The notes beneath the pieces are model-generated. The model did not search any database. It saw only the letters and a program-made list of their open reading frames with translations, and had not been told where the DNA came from. The position numbers were made by a program, and so were the translations under genes. A stretch of DNA of 64,000 bases from Rhodobiaceae bacterium (GTDB taxonomy: Bacteria > Pseudomonadota > Alphaproteobacteria > Rhizobiales > TMED25): assembly GCA_002704755.1 (NCBI GenBank), contig PAHC01000018.1, forward strand, positions 37,237 to 101,236. Reading direction: 5' to 3'. Within the stretch, counting starts at the first letter, position 1. Every line of letters begins with the position of its first letter. Of the stretch, positions 16,854 to 24,076 are shown piece by piece.

Positions 16854-18272
16854 CTAAAATATTTTACCTGGGTTTAGGATTTCTTTTGGATCTAAAAGAT
16901 TTTTAATTTCTTTCATAATTGTTAGTTCGGTGGGATCTTTATATTTTATCATCTGACTTTTCTTGATAATTCCCACTCCATGCTCAGCAGCAAAACTTCC
17001 ACCATATGTGAAGGCATTCCCGTAAACAATTTCTCGAATTTCTTTTGTTTTTTCTTTAAACGCTTCTGAAGAATAACCTATAGGAGGGCATACATTGTAG
17101 TGTATATTGCCATCACCAATATGTCCGTAAGGCACAGGTCTAACGCCTGGTAAATATTGAGCGAGCTTATCTCCAGTTGTTCTAATAAAGTCAGGAACTG
17201 ATGAAATTGGTACCGATACATCATGTTTTATTTCTCCACCCAACTTTGGTTGATGTTCAACAATGGCCTTCCTAATCTTCCAAATATTTTGTGTCTTAGC
17301 AATTGAGTCTGATATAACGGCATCAGTAATAACATTTTCTTCGAGTGCATGTTGAAGAGCCGCTTCCATTAAATTTTTTGCATTCTCATTATTTTTAGTA
17401 TCAGAAAACTCAATTATTACATTCCATTGTTCAGCATTTACTAGAGGGTTTATGATATTGTCACCAAACTCTATTGCAATTGAGAGTCCAATATCAGGGA
17501 TTAGTTCGAAGGAAGATAAGAGCTCTCCACTGAAATCTCTTAATATTTCAAGCAAATTCATTGAGGTTGTAAGATCAGTAAGTGAAACAAAGGCAGTAAC
17601 TTTATTTTCAATTTTTGGAAATAATCTCAAACTAGCAGCTGTAATAATACCGAGTGTTCCTTCTGCCCCCATGAATAGATGCTTTAGGGCATATCCAGTA
17701 TTATCTTTTCTGAGTTTTTTTAGCATATTAACAATATTACCATTTGCTAATACCACTTCAATACCGAGAACTAAGTCCCTCATATTCCCATATTTGAGCA
17801 CTGATATTCCACCAGCGTTCGTTGATATGTTGCCACCAATTGTACAAGAACCTTCAGATCCAATACTGAGAGGAAAGTGTCTAGAAACTTCAGATGCAGC
17901 TAACTGAATTTGATTGAGTATACATCCTGCCTCAACGGTGATTGTATAGTCTTTTGGGTTTAGATCTAAAATCTTATTCATTTTTTTTAGGCTAAGTATT
18001 ACTTCACCATTTGGTATACCTGAGGCGACTGATCCAGTATTTCCTCCTTGAGGAACAATTTTAATGTTTTTTTCATTACACATTTTCAAGATCTTGGAGA
18101 CTTGTTCGGAGCTCCTTGGAGTTAACATTAATGGTGAATTACCATGAAAATTTCCAACCCAATCTTGAAGATGTGGGTAAATTATTTCTTGATCAGTAAT
18201 AATATCTCTGCCATCCAAGATGTTTGATAATTTTGAAATAAAATCTTCAAGTTGTTTATCTGGGAATGACAT
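16854..18272 (-). CDS. FAD-linked oxidase, GlcD/D-2-hydroxyacid dehydrogenase type
   Basis: The 472-residue protein has a PCMH-type FAD domain (VPQGGNTGSVASG, then GGNISTNAGGISVLKYGNMR) and a type-4 C-terminal domain (EIKHDVSVPISSVPDF, VPYGHIGDGNIHYNVCPP, AAEHGVGIIKK). This is the layout of D-lactate, D-2-hydroxyglutarate and glycolate dehydrogenases. It should oxidise a D-2-hydroxyacid and pass electrons on. No GlcE/GlcF partners are nearby, which favours a stand-alone D-2-hydroxyglutarate or D-lactate dehydrogenase. The tRNA-Thr gene lies just upstream on the same strand. Confidence 0.85.
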   Translation of the reverse strand: MSFPDKQLEDFISKLSNILDGRDIITDQEIIYPHLQDWVGNFHGNSPLMLTPRSSEQVSKILKMCNEKNIKIVPQGGNTGSVASGIPNGEVILSLKKMNKILDLNPKDYTITVEAGCILNQIQLAASEVSRHFPLSIGSEGSCTIGGNISTNAGGISVLKYGNMRDLVLGIEVVLANGNIVNMLKKLRKDNTGYALKHLFMGAEGTLGIITAASLRLFPKIENKVTAFVSLTDLTTSMNLLEILRDFSGELLSSFELIPDIGLSIAIEFGDNIINPLVNAEQWNVIIEFSDTKNNENAKNLMEAALQHALEENVITDAVISDSIAKTQNIWKIRKAIVEHQPKLGGEIKHDVSVPISSVPDFIRTTGDKLAQYLPGVRPVPYGHIGDGNIHYNVCPPIGYSSEAFKEKTKEIREIVYGNAFTYGGSFAAEHGVGIIKKSQMIKYKDPTELTIMKEIKNLLDPKEILNPGKIF

Positions 18273-18294
18273 ATTTGGTGCAATTTTTATTAAA

Positions 18295-18370
18295 TGGTGC
18301 CGGCTGAGAGATTTGAACTCCCGACCTACTGATTACAAATCAGCCGCTCTACCAACTGAGCTAAGCCGGC
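18295..18370 (-). tRNA. tRNA-Thr (anticodon TGT)
   Basis: Reading the minus strand, the acceptor GCCGGCT, D-arm TTAGCTCAGTTGGTAGAGC, anticodon stem-loop CTGATTTGTAATCAG, T-loop GTTCAAATC and closing AGCCGGC form a full cloverleaf. Discriminator A and an encoded CCA follow (18295-18298). The anticodon TGT reads ACA and probably other ACN codons. Confidence 0.95.
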
Positions 18371-18455
18371 ACGTTTGAAACAATTTACTATTAAATCAAA
18401 AAACATTTTTTTAAAAGTAAATTATTTACAATAATTTATTTTTGCACGTAGGAGT

Positions 18456-19181
18456 TTATTTGATTGCTATTTTATCTAATATAATGCCCATCGCGACTGA
18501 TACATTAAGACTTTTAATTTTACCAGGGGCATTAATTTTGTATATTTGATCACAATATTTTTTTGTTAAGTTCCTGATCCCTCTTCCTTCATCCCCGAAT
18601 ATTGCAACAACCTTATCGCGTTTATTAAAGTTTATTTCATCAATTATATTATTTGCATCACTATCAAAACCAATTAACCAAAAGTTATTATTTTTTAATT
18701 CTTCATAACAATTTGCCAGATTTTTGGCGATGATAATATCAACGTATTCTAGTCCTCCAGATGCTGATTTTGCAATTAAGCCTTCATCTAGTAAATCAAA
18801 TTTTTGAGTTGTCATTACCTTATTAATCCCATAAGCGGAACATGTTCTTATGATTGCACCTATGTTTCTGGGGTCGGTTATATTATCTAAGAAAACAATT
18901 CTGTTTGTACTTGCAATATTGCTCTCTTTTAATGGGAGAATTTGTTTGGGCTTGCAAAATGAGATTATACCTTGGTGTACTTGTCCATTTGGAAGTAGCT
19001 TATTCAATGTTTTTGTATCAACTATATTTACTTTGAATTTTGACAAGTCAATAGTCGAATATGAAGTAATTTTCACCATCGCGTTTTTGGTTAAATATAT
19101 TTCAGTTGTATTTCTGTTTATATTTGCAAGGGCGTGTATGTTGGCATGATAGCCATATATTTTTATATAATTATTATTCAT
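18456..19181 (-). CDS. rlmB: TrmH/SpoU-family rRNA 2'-O-methyltransferase (RlmB-like)
   Basis: The 241-residue protein has an L30e-like N-terminal RNA-binding domain (about residues 1-80) and a trefoil-knot SPOUT domain. Motif 1 is FLDNITDPRNIGAIIRTCSA, motif 2 IFGDEGRGIRNLTKKYCD and motif 3 KSLNVSVAMGIIL. It uses S-adenosylmethionine to methylate a ribose in rRNA; RlmB modifies G2251 of 23S rRNA. In many proteobacteria this gene lies beside the tRNA-Tyr-Gly-tuf cluster, as here. The specific target is inferred from family and context. Confidence 0.85.
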   Translation of the reverse strand: MNNNYIKIYGYHANIHALANINRNTTEIYLTKNAMVKITSYSTIDLSKFKVNIVDTKTLNKLLPNGQVHQGIISFCKPKQILPLKESNIASTNRIVFLDNITDPRNIGAIIRTCSAYGINKVMTTQKFDLLDEGLIAKSASGGLEYVDIIIAKNLANCYEELKNNNFWLIGFDSDANNIIDEINFNKRDKVVAIFGDEGRGIRNLTKKYCDQIYKINAPGKIKSLNVSVAMGIILDKIAIK

Positions 19182-19282
19182 GTCGCTATTAATATATGGA
19201 TTTTTATATATCTTTGGTGTAAAGGTGTATACAAATAATTACCTGCGGTTAAAAAACGAGTGTTTTTTATTGTAAAATTATT

Positions 19283-19288
19283 TATAAA
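19283..19288 (+). promoter_or_regulatory. Candidate -10 element for the tRNA-Tyr/tRNA-Gly/tuf transcript
   Basis: TATAAA lies 13 bases before the 5' end of tRNA-Tyr, predicting a start near 19295. The -35 region is weak. A short hairpin of A/T bases (AAAAAAC-GAGT-GTTTTTT, 19251-19268) just upstream may separate this unit from the divergent rlmB gene. Confidence 0.35.
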
Positions 19289-19301
19289 TAGGGCAACAAA
19301 T

Positions 19302-19386
19302 GGAGGGGTGCCCGAGTGGTTAAAGGGGACGGGCTGTAAACCCGTTGGCTTAGCCTACGTTGGTTCAAATCCAACCCCCTCCACCA
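19302..19386 (+). tRNA. tRNA-Tyr (anticodon GTA)
   Basis: This is a class II tRNA of 85 bases with a long variable arm. The acceptor GGAGGGG pairs with CCCCTCC, the anticodon loop reads CTGTAAA, the T-loop is GGTTCAAATCC and CCA is encoded. It is the first gene of the tRNA-tuf cluster. Confidence 0.95.
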
Positions 19387-19408
19387 TGTATTTTTATACA
19401 TAAATTAA

Positions 19409-19482
19409 GCGGGTGTAGCTCAAAGGTAGAGCAGCAGCCTTCCAAGCTGAGGACGAGGGTTCGATTCCCTTCACCCGCTCCA
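19409..19482 (+). tRNA. tRNA-Gly (anticodon TCC)
   Basis: This 74-base cloverleaf has acceptor GCGGGTG/CACCCGC, D-arm TAGCTCAAAGGTAGAGC, anticodon loop CTTCCAA, T-loop GGTTCGATTCC and encoded CCA. It lies 22 bases after tRNA-Tyr, matching the Tyr-Gly-tuf order of the enterobacterial tufB operon. Confidence 0.95.
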
Positions 19483-19618
19483 TAAAATTAAAAAATATTT
19501 TATTAATTTTTTTGTAGATTTTTTAAAATATTCAACTATATATGGTAAATATTCATTCATCGGTAACTCAAAAATCGTAAATAAATTATGATTTAAAACT
19601 ATTAAGGTAGGAATAAAC

Positions 19619-20809
19619 ATGGCTAAAGAAAAGTTTGATCGTAGTAAACCGCATTGTAACATCGGTACAATTGGTCACGTAGACCACGGTAAAACAACAT
19701 TAACTGCAGCAATTACAAAAGTACTTTCAGAATCTGGTGGTGCTGAGTTCTCTGCATACGACGCAATTGACAAAGCTCCAGAAGAAAAAGCACGAGGAAT
19801 AACAATTTCAACTGCTCATGTGGAGTATACAACTGAGAACAGGCATTATGCTCACGTCGACTGTCCAGGTCACGCTGACTATGTTAAAAATATGATAACA
19901 GGTGCAGCACAAATGGATGGTGCAATTTTAGTGGTGAATGCTGCTGATGGTCCAATGCCACAAACAAGAGAGCATATTCTTCTAGCAAGACAAGTTGGTG
20001 TTCCTGCTCTTGTTGTGTACCTAAATAAAGTTGACCAAGTCGATGACGAAGAACTTCTTGATTTGGTTGAGATGGAAGTTAGAGAATTGCTGAGCTCATA
20101 TGAATTCCCTGGTGACGACATTCCTATTGTTAAAGGATCTGCTCTAGCAGCGCTTGAAGGTAGAGACGATGAAATTGGTAAAAACTCAATCATGGAATTA
20201 ATGGCTGCTGTTGATTCATACATTCCACAACCAGATAGACCAAAAGATCAACCATTCTTAATGCCAATCGAAGATGTATTTTCAATATCTGGCCGTGGTA
20301 CAGTTGTTACTGGTAGGGTTGAAAGAGGTATTATCAATGTTGGTGAAGAGATTGAAATTGTCGGTATCAAAGATACTGCAAAAACTACATGTACTGGCGT
20401 TGAAATGTTCAGAAAACTTCTGGATCAAGGTGAGGCTGGTGATAACGTAGGTATTCTTCTTAGAGGTACAAAAAGAGAAGAAGTTGAAAGAGGGCAGGTT
20501 CTTTCAAAGCCTGGTTCAATTACACCACACGCCAAATTTAAGGCAAACGCCTATATTCTTACAAAAGATGAAGGTGGTAGACATACTCCATTCTTCACTA
20601 ATTATAGACCACAATTTTACTTCCGAACAACTGATGTGACCGGAATTGTTAAATTACCTCAAGGTACTGAGATGGTGATGCCAGGTGATAACATTGAAGT
20701 GGATGTTGAATTGATAACACCCATAGCAATGGAAGAAAATCTCAGATTTGCTATTCGTGAAGGTGGTAGAACTGTTGGTGCAGGTGTTGTATCAAAGATT
20801 TCTGAATAA
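19619..20809 (+). CDS. tuf: Elongation factor Tu
   Basis: EF-Tu (396 residues) delivers aminoacyl-tRNA to the ribosome. The G motifs are intact: GHVDHGKTT, DCPGHADYVKN and NKVDQVDD, followed by domains II and III. Start: AAGGTAGGAATAAACATG. It is preceded by tRNA-Tyr and tRNA-Gly and followed by a hairpin and tRNA-Trp. This is the only tuf in the window: the canonical second copy between fusA and rpsJ is absent. Codon use is more constrained than that of the surrounding genes, as expected for a highly expressed protein. Confidence 0.98.
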   Translation: MAKEKFDRSKPHCNIGTIGHVDHGKTTLTAAITKVLSESGGAEFSAYDAIDKAPEEKARGITISTAHVEYTTENRHYAHVDCPGHADYVKNMITGAAQMDGAILVVNAADGPMPQTREHILLARQVGVPALVVYLNKVDQVDDEELLDLVEMEVRELLSSYEFPGDDIPIVKGSALAALEGRDDEIGKNSIMELMAAVDSYIPQPDRPKDQPFLMPIEDVFSISGRGTVVTGRVERGIINVGEEIEIVGIKDTAKTTCTGVEMFRKLLDQGEAGDNVGILLRGTKREEVERGQVLSKPGSITPHAKFKANAYILTKDEGGRHTPFFTNYRPQFYFRTTDVTGIVKLPQGTEMVMPGDNIEVDVELITPIAMEENLRFAIREGGRTVGAGVVSKISE

Positions 20810-20813
20810 TTGA

Positions 20814-20831
20814 TGGGCCGCTGTTGGCCCA
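20814..20831 (+). terminator. Hairpin between tuf and tRNA-Trp (partial terminator or processing site)
   Basis: TGGGCC and GGCCCA form a perfect 6-bp GC-rich stem with loop GCTGTT, 4 bases after the tuf stop. Only CTATTATTT follows, without a proper U-run. It could attenuate transcription into tRNA-Trp-secE-nusG or protect the tuf mRNA 3' end. Confidence 0.5.
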
Positions 20832-20843
20832 CTATTATTTAAT

Positions 20844-20919
20844 AGGAGTGTAGCTCAACTGGCAGAGCGTCGGTCTCCAAAACCGAAGGTTGGGGGTTCG
20901 ACTCCCTCCACTCCTGCCA
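20844..20919 (+). tRNA. tRNA-Trp (anticodon CCA)
   Basis: This 76-base cloverleaf has acceptor AGGAGTG/CACTCCT, D-arm TAGCTCAACTGGCAGAGC, anticodon loop CTCCAAA, T-loop GGTTCGACTCC, discriminator G and encoded CCA. It lies between tuf and secE, a position common in many bacteria. Confidence 0.95.
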
Positions 20920-20942
20920 TAAATGAAAGTTAATATTGTTAA

Positions 20943-21140
20943 ATGATTAAATTTAGACCTATACAATACGTTCAAGAAATTAAAAATGAAGTCAAAAAAG
21001 TTGTTTGGCCAACAAAACGTGAAACTACTGTTACTTCAATAATGGTTTTAATCTTCGTCTTTGTTGCGGCTATCTTCTTTTTAATTGCTGATCAAATTTT
21101 AAGTTGGTTTGTTGGCTTAATTCTTGGTATTGGAGGCTAA
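20943..21140 (+). CDS. secE: Preprotein translocase subunit SecE
   Basis: This 65-residue single-span membrane protein starts FRPIQYVQEIKNEVKKVVWP, the conserved amphipathic helix that clamps SecY, followed by TKRETTVTSIMVLIF and one transmembrane segment. The short one-span form is typical outside the enterobacteria. It begins 23 bases after tRNA-Trp and precedes nusG by two bases, the usual secE-nusG pair. Confidence 0.95.
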   Translation: MIKFRPIQYVQEIKNEVKKVVWPTKRETTVTSIMVLIFVFVAAIFFLIADQILSWFVGLILGIGG

Positions 21141-21142
21141 CA

Positions 21143-21673
21143 ATGGCACATAATTGGTATATCGTTCACGCATACTCTAACTTTGAAAAGCAGGTTGCTA
21201 ATGCGATAAGGGAGCAATCTGTACAAAGAGGAATGGAAGATAAATTTAGTGAGATTTTGGTTCCTACAGAAGAAGTAGTTCAGGTGCGTAAGGGAAGGAA
21301 AATTCAGTCCGAAAGAAAGTTTTTTCCGGGCTATGTGCTGGTAAAAATGGAAATGACCGATGATGCTTTCCATCTTGTAAAAAAAACTAATAAGGTAGCA
21401 CGATTTCTTGGTTCTCAAAATAAGCCGGTACCAATTACAGCTGAAGAAGTAGAAAGAATTATGACTCAAGTGGAGGATGGTGTTGATGGCCCAGTATCAT
21501 CAATTACATTTGAAATTGGAGAGCAGGTAAGGGTTGCAGATGGTCCTTTCGCGTCATTTAGCGGCATGGTAGAAGAAGTTGACGTTGAGAGATCAAGACT
21601 AAAAGTTGCAGTGTCAATTTTTGGAAGGGCTACACCAGTTGAGTTAGAGTACAACCAAGTAGAAAAGGTATAA
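21143..21673 (+). CDS. nusG: Transcription termination/antitermination factor NusG
   Basis: The protein has the NGN domain (HNWYIVHAYSNFEKQVANAI, FPGYVLVKMEM) and a C-terminal KOW domain (VRVADGPFASFSGMVEEVD). NusG binds RNA polymerase, reduces pausing and couples to Rho or ribosomal S10. I place the start at the ATG at 21143 with GGAGG inside the end of secE; an in-frame upstream ATG at 21104 lies within secE and gives an implausible extra 13 residues. The resulting 176 residues match the family. Confidence 0.97.
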   Translation: MAHNWYIVHAYSNFEKQVANAIREQSVQRGMEDKFSEILVPTEEVVQVRKGRKIQSERKFFPGYVLVKMEMTDDAFHLVKKTNKVARFLGSQNKPVPITAEEVERIMTQVEDGVDGPVSSITFEIGEQVRVADGPFASFSGMVEEVDVERSRLKVAVSIFGRATPVELEYNQVEKV

Positions 21674-21731
21674 TTATTTTGATTTATCTTACGATTTATG
21701 TAATGTGTATTTTATAAAGGCAGGACTTATT

Positions 21732-22160
21732 ATGGCAAAACAAATAACCGGATATTTAAAACTTCATGTTCCAGCTGGTAAAGCTGCTCCAGCTCCACCA
21801 ATTGGTCCAGCCTTAGGCCAACGTGGACTTAACATAATGGAATTTTGTAAGGCTTTCAATGCTCAAACTCAAGATCTTGAGCCTGAAATGCCAATACCTA
21901 CAACTATAACCATATATCAGGATAAATCGTTTACTTTTAAAACAAAAACTCCACCAGCATCATATTTACTGAAAAAAGCAGCAAATCTGCCAAAGGGTGG
22001 TTCCACTCCTGGGCGTGATACAGCTGGTACTGTAACTAAACAGCAGATAAATGAAATTGCTGAACAAAAAATGAATGATTTAAACGCAAACTCTCTAGAG
22101 CAAGCTGCGAAGATCATCGAGGGTTCCGCAAGGTCTATGGGTTTCAAAGTAGCGGAATAG
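21732..22160 (+). CDS. rplK: 50S ribosomal protein L11
   Basis: The 142-residue protein contains AKQITGYLKLHVPAGKAAP, PPIGPALGQRGLN and FCKAFNAQTQ. L11 forms the GTPase-associated centre with 23S rRNA and L10/L12. The ATG at 21732 is chosen; the nine extra in-frame residues from 21705 are not part of the conserved protein. It is the first gene of the L11 operon, followed by rplA after 8 bases. Confidence 0.97.
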   Translation: MAKQITGYLKLHVPAGKAAPAPPIGPALGQRGLNIMEFCKAFNAQTQDLEPEMPIPTTITIYQDKSFTFKTKTPPASYLLKKAANLPKGGSTPGRDTAGTVTKQQINEIAEQKMNDLNANSLEQAAKIIEGSARSMGFKVAE

Positions 22161-22168
22161 AGGAAAAA

Positions 22169-22864
22169 ATGAGTAAATCTGGAAAAAGATATAATGAAAT
22201 TGAACTTACTAGAGATAGTCAATCAACATATGACGTTGATCAAGCTATTAAACTGGTAAAAACGAATGCAAAGTCTAAATTTAATGAAACAATTGAGATT
22301 TCATTAAATTTAGGAGTAGACCCTAAACAAGCTGATCAAATGGTACGCGGTGTCGTCAGTCTGCCCGCTGGTACTGGGAAAGATGTAAAAGTAGCTGTAT
22401 TCGCTAGAGATTCAAAGGCACAAGAGGCAAAAGATGCAGGAGCGGATATTGTTGGTAGCGATGATCTTGCTGAGAGTGTTAAATCTGGTAAATTTGAATT
22501 TGATCGTGTTATATCAACACCTGATATGATGGCTCTTGTTGGGCAGTTAGGTAAAATACTGGGACCACGTGGTCTAATGCCAAACCCAAAGTTGGGTACA
22601 GTAACAGATAATGTTGCAGACGCAGTTAAATCCATAAAGGGAGGATCTGTTGAGTATAGAGTAGAAAAGGCAGGTATTATCCATGCTGGCATTGGAAAAG
22701 CTGATTTTACTGAAGAAGCAATCAAAAGTAATGTTAAAGCAATAGTTGAGGCTATACAAAATGCTAAACCAACTGGTGCAAAAGGAACATACATTAAAAA
22801 TATATCTTTAACATCAACGATGGGTGTTGGAGTGAGAATTGATCCAAATTCAATTATAAATTAA
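22169..22864 (+). CDS. rplA: 50S ribosomal protein L1
   Basis: The 231-residue protein has the two-domain L1 fold, with FNETIEISLNLGVDPKQADQ, GTGKDVKVAVFA and LGPRGLMPNPKLGTVT. It forms the L1 stalk that guides E-site tRNA release and in many bacteria represses its own operon. AGAGGAAAAA precedes the ATG. A 213-base structured leader separates it from rplJ. Confidence 0.97.
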   Translation: MSKSGKRYNEIELTRDSQSTYDVDQAIKLVKTNAKSKFNETIEISLNLGVDPKQADQMVRGVVSLPAGTGKDVKVAVFARDSKAQEAKDAGADIVGSDDLAESVKSGKFEFDRVISTPDMMALVGQLGKILGPRGLMPNPKLGTVTDNVADAVKSIKGGSVEYRVEKAGIIHAGIGKADFTEEAIKSNVKAIVEAIQNAKPTGAKGTYIKNISLTSTMGVGVRIDPNSIIN

Positions 22865-22934
22865 TTAATAAAAATATAGAATTTGATCTTTACATTTAAT
22901 AATAAAAAGCATACATATACATTAATATGCTTGA

Positions 22935-23060
22935 CCTGTCCAAGATTATAGGTGCTTTTGCTTAATTTCCTATATGAGACATCGATATTGTTACCAAATA
23001 TCGGCACAGTTAGTATTTATTACTAAGGGCAGGTTCATTTGATTTTTATCAAATGTGAAC
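22935..23060 (+). promoter_or_regulatory. Structured rplJ leader, candidate L10 autoregulatory element
   Basis: The RNA can form a four-way junction. CCTGTCC (22935-22941) pairs with GGGCAGG (23027-23033). Inside are three hairpins: TATAGG/CCTATA (22947-22974), CGATATT/AATATCG (22983-23003) and TTAGTA/TACTAA (23010-23026). A further hairpin, GTTCATTTGAT/ATCAAATGTGAAC with a 2-base bulge (23033-23060), ends just before the rplJ Shine-Dalgarno. L10 leaders in other bacteria bind the L10(L12)4 complex and repress translation. The assignment rests on position and fold, not on a covariance search. Confidence 0.6.
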
Positions 23061-23077
23061 TTGAAGAGGAGACAACT

Positions 23078-23596
23078 GTGGATAGACAAAACAAAACGAT
23101 CTTTGTTAATGAACTAAAAGAAGTTTTTAATAATTCTTCAGTTGTAGTTGTCGCTCAAAATTCAGGACTAACAGTATCAGAAATGAATAAATTGAGAAAT
23201 GCCATGCGTGAAGCTGGTGGACATGTAAAGGTCATAAAAAATAAACTAACAAAAATTGCACTTGAAGGAACACCGCTGTCTGCAATTGAGGAATATCTCA
23301 ATGGGCCATCAATGATCGCTTATTCCGACGATCCAATTACAGCTCCTAAAATTACAGTGGAGTTTGCAAAAGCAAATGAAAAGTTTATTGTTTTAGGCGG
23401 GTCTCTTCCGGAAAAGAAAATTGATCTTGGAGAAGTTAAACATCTTGCGAGCTTGCCATCTTTAGACGAGCTCAGGGCAAAGATGCTTGGGTTACTCAAT
23501 GCACCAGCATCAAATATTGCAAGTTTAATAAATACACCAGGAACAAATATCGCTCAAGTTGTGAAGGCTTATTCTGATAAAGCTGAAGCAGCGTAA
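23078..23596 (+). CDS. rplJ: 50S ribosomal protein L10
   Basis: This protein (172 residues from the chosen start) carries the L10 rRNA-binding domain (VVVAQNSGLTVSEMNKLRN, HVKVIKNKLTKIAL) and a C-terminal helix that anchors L12 dimers. The GTG at 23078 is preferred because GAGGAG lies 6 bases upstream and the product starts MDRQNKTIFV, as is usual; the frame is open further upstream to 23039, but that segment is inside the leader hairpin. Together with L12 it forms the stalk that recruits translation GTPases. Confidence 0.95.
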   Translation: MDRQNKTIFVNELKEVFNNSSVVVVAQNSGLTVSEMNKLRNAMREAGGHVKVIKNKLTKIALEGTPLSAIEEYLNGPSMIAYSDDPITAPKITVEFAKANEKFIVLGGSLPEKKIDLGEVKHLASLPSLDELRAKMLGLLNAPASNIASLINTPGTNIAQVVKAYSDKAEAA

Positions 23597-23626
23597 TACT
23601 AACTTTTATAATTAATCGAGGAAAAA

Positions 23627-24013
23627 ATGGCAGATTTAGAAAAAATTGCAGAAAGCTTATCAAGTCTAACGATACTTGAAGCTTCAGAATTAACAAAAAT
23701 TTTAGAAGAAAAATGGGGAGTTACAGCTGCTGCGCAAGTTGCTGTTGCTGCTGCACCAGCCGGTGGTGATGCAGGTGGATCTGCCGCATCAGCTGAAGAA
23801 AAATCTGATTTTGATGTAATCTTGTCAAGCATGGGAGATCAAAAAATTAACGTGATTAAAGAAGTGCGTGCTATCACTGGACTAGGGCTAAAAGAGGCTA
23901 AAGATCTAGTTGAAGCTGCACCAAAACCAGTCAAAGAGGGTGTATCAAAAGATGAAGCTGATAAAATTAAAGCTCAATTGGAAGGAGCAGGTGCAACCGT
24001 TGAAGTTAAATAA
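23627..24013 (+). CDS. rplL: 50S ribosomal protein L7/L12
   Basis: The 128-residue protein has an N-terminal dimerisation domain (about 1-35), an Ala/Gly-rich hinge (AAAPAGGDAGGSAASA) and a C-terminal domain with INVIKEVRAITGLGLKEAKD and VEAAPKPVKEGVSKDEAD. It recruits EF-Tu and EF-G to the ribosome. TCGAGGAAAAA precedes the ATG. It lies 30 bases after rplJ in the same operon. Confidence 0.97.
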   Translation: MADLEKIAESLSSLTILEASELTKILEEKWGVTAAAQVAVAAAPAGGDAGGSAASAEEKSDFDVILSSMGDQKINVIKEVRAITGLGLKEAKDLVEAAPKPVKEGVSKDEADKIKAQLEGAGATVEVK

Positions 24014-24076
24014 TTGATTGTGGCGCTTTAGCTATCATATCATCATATATATTTAACTTTTATACGGGAACACAAT

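Noticed and set aside
21104..21142. Longer NusG N-terminus
   Set aside because: The extension lies wholly inside secE, and the next ATG has a Shine-Dalgarno and the conserved start of NusG.
22931..22959. Promoter directly at the TTGACC before rplJ
   Set aside because: No -10-like hexamer lies 16-18 bases downstream; the sequence there is GCTTTT, and the bases take part in the proposed leader fold.
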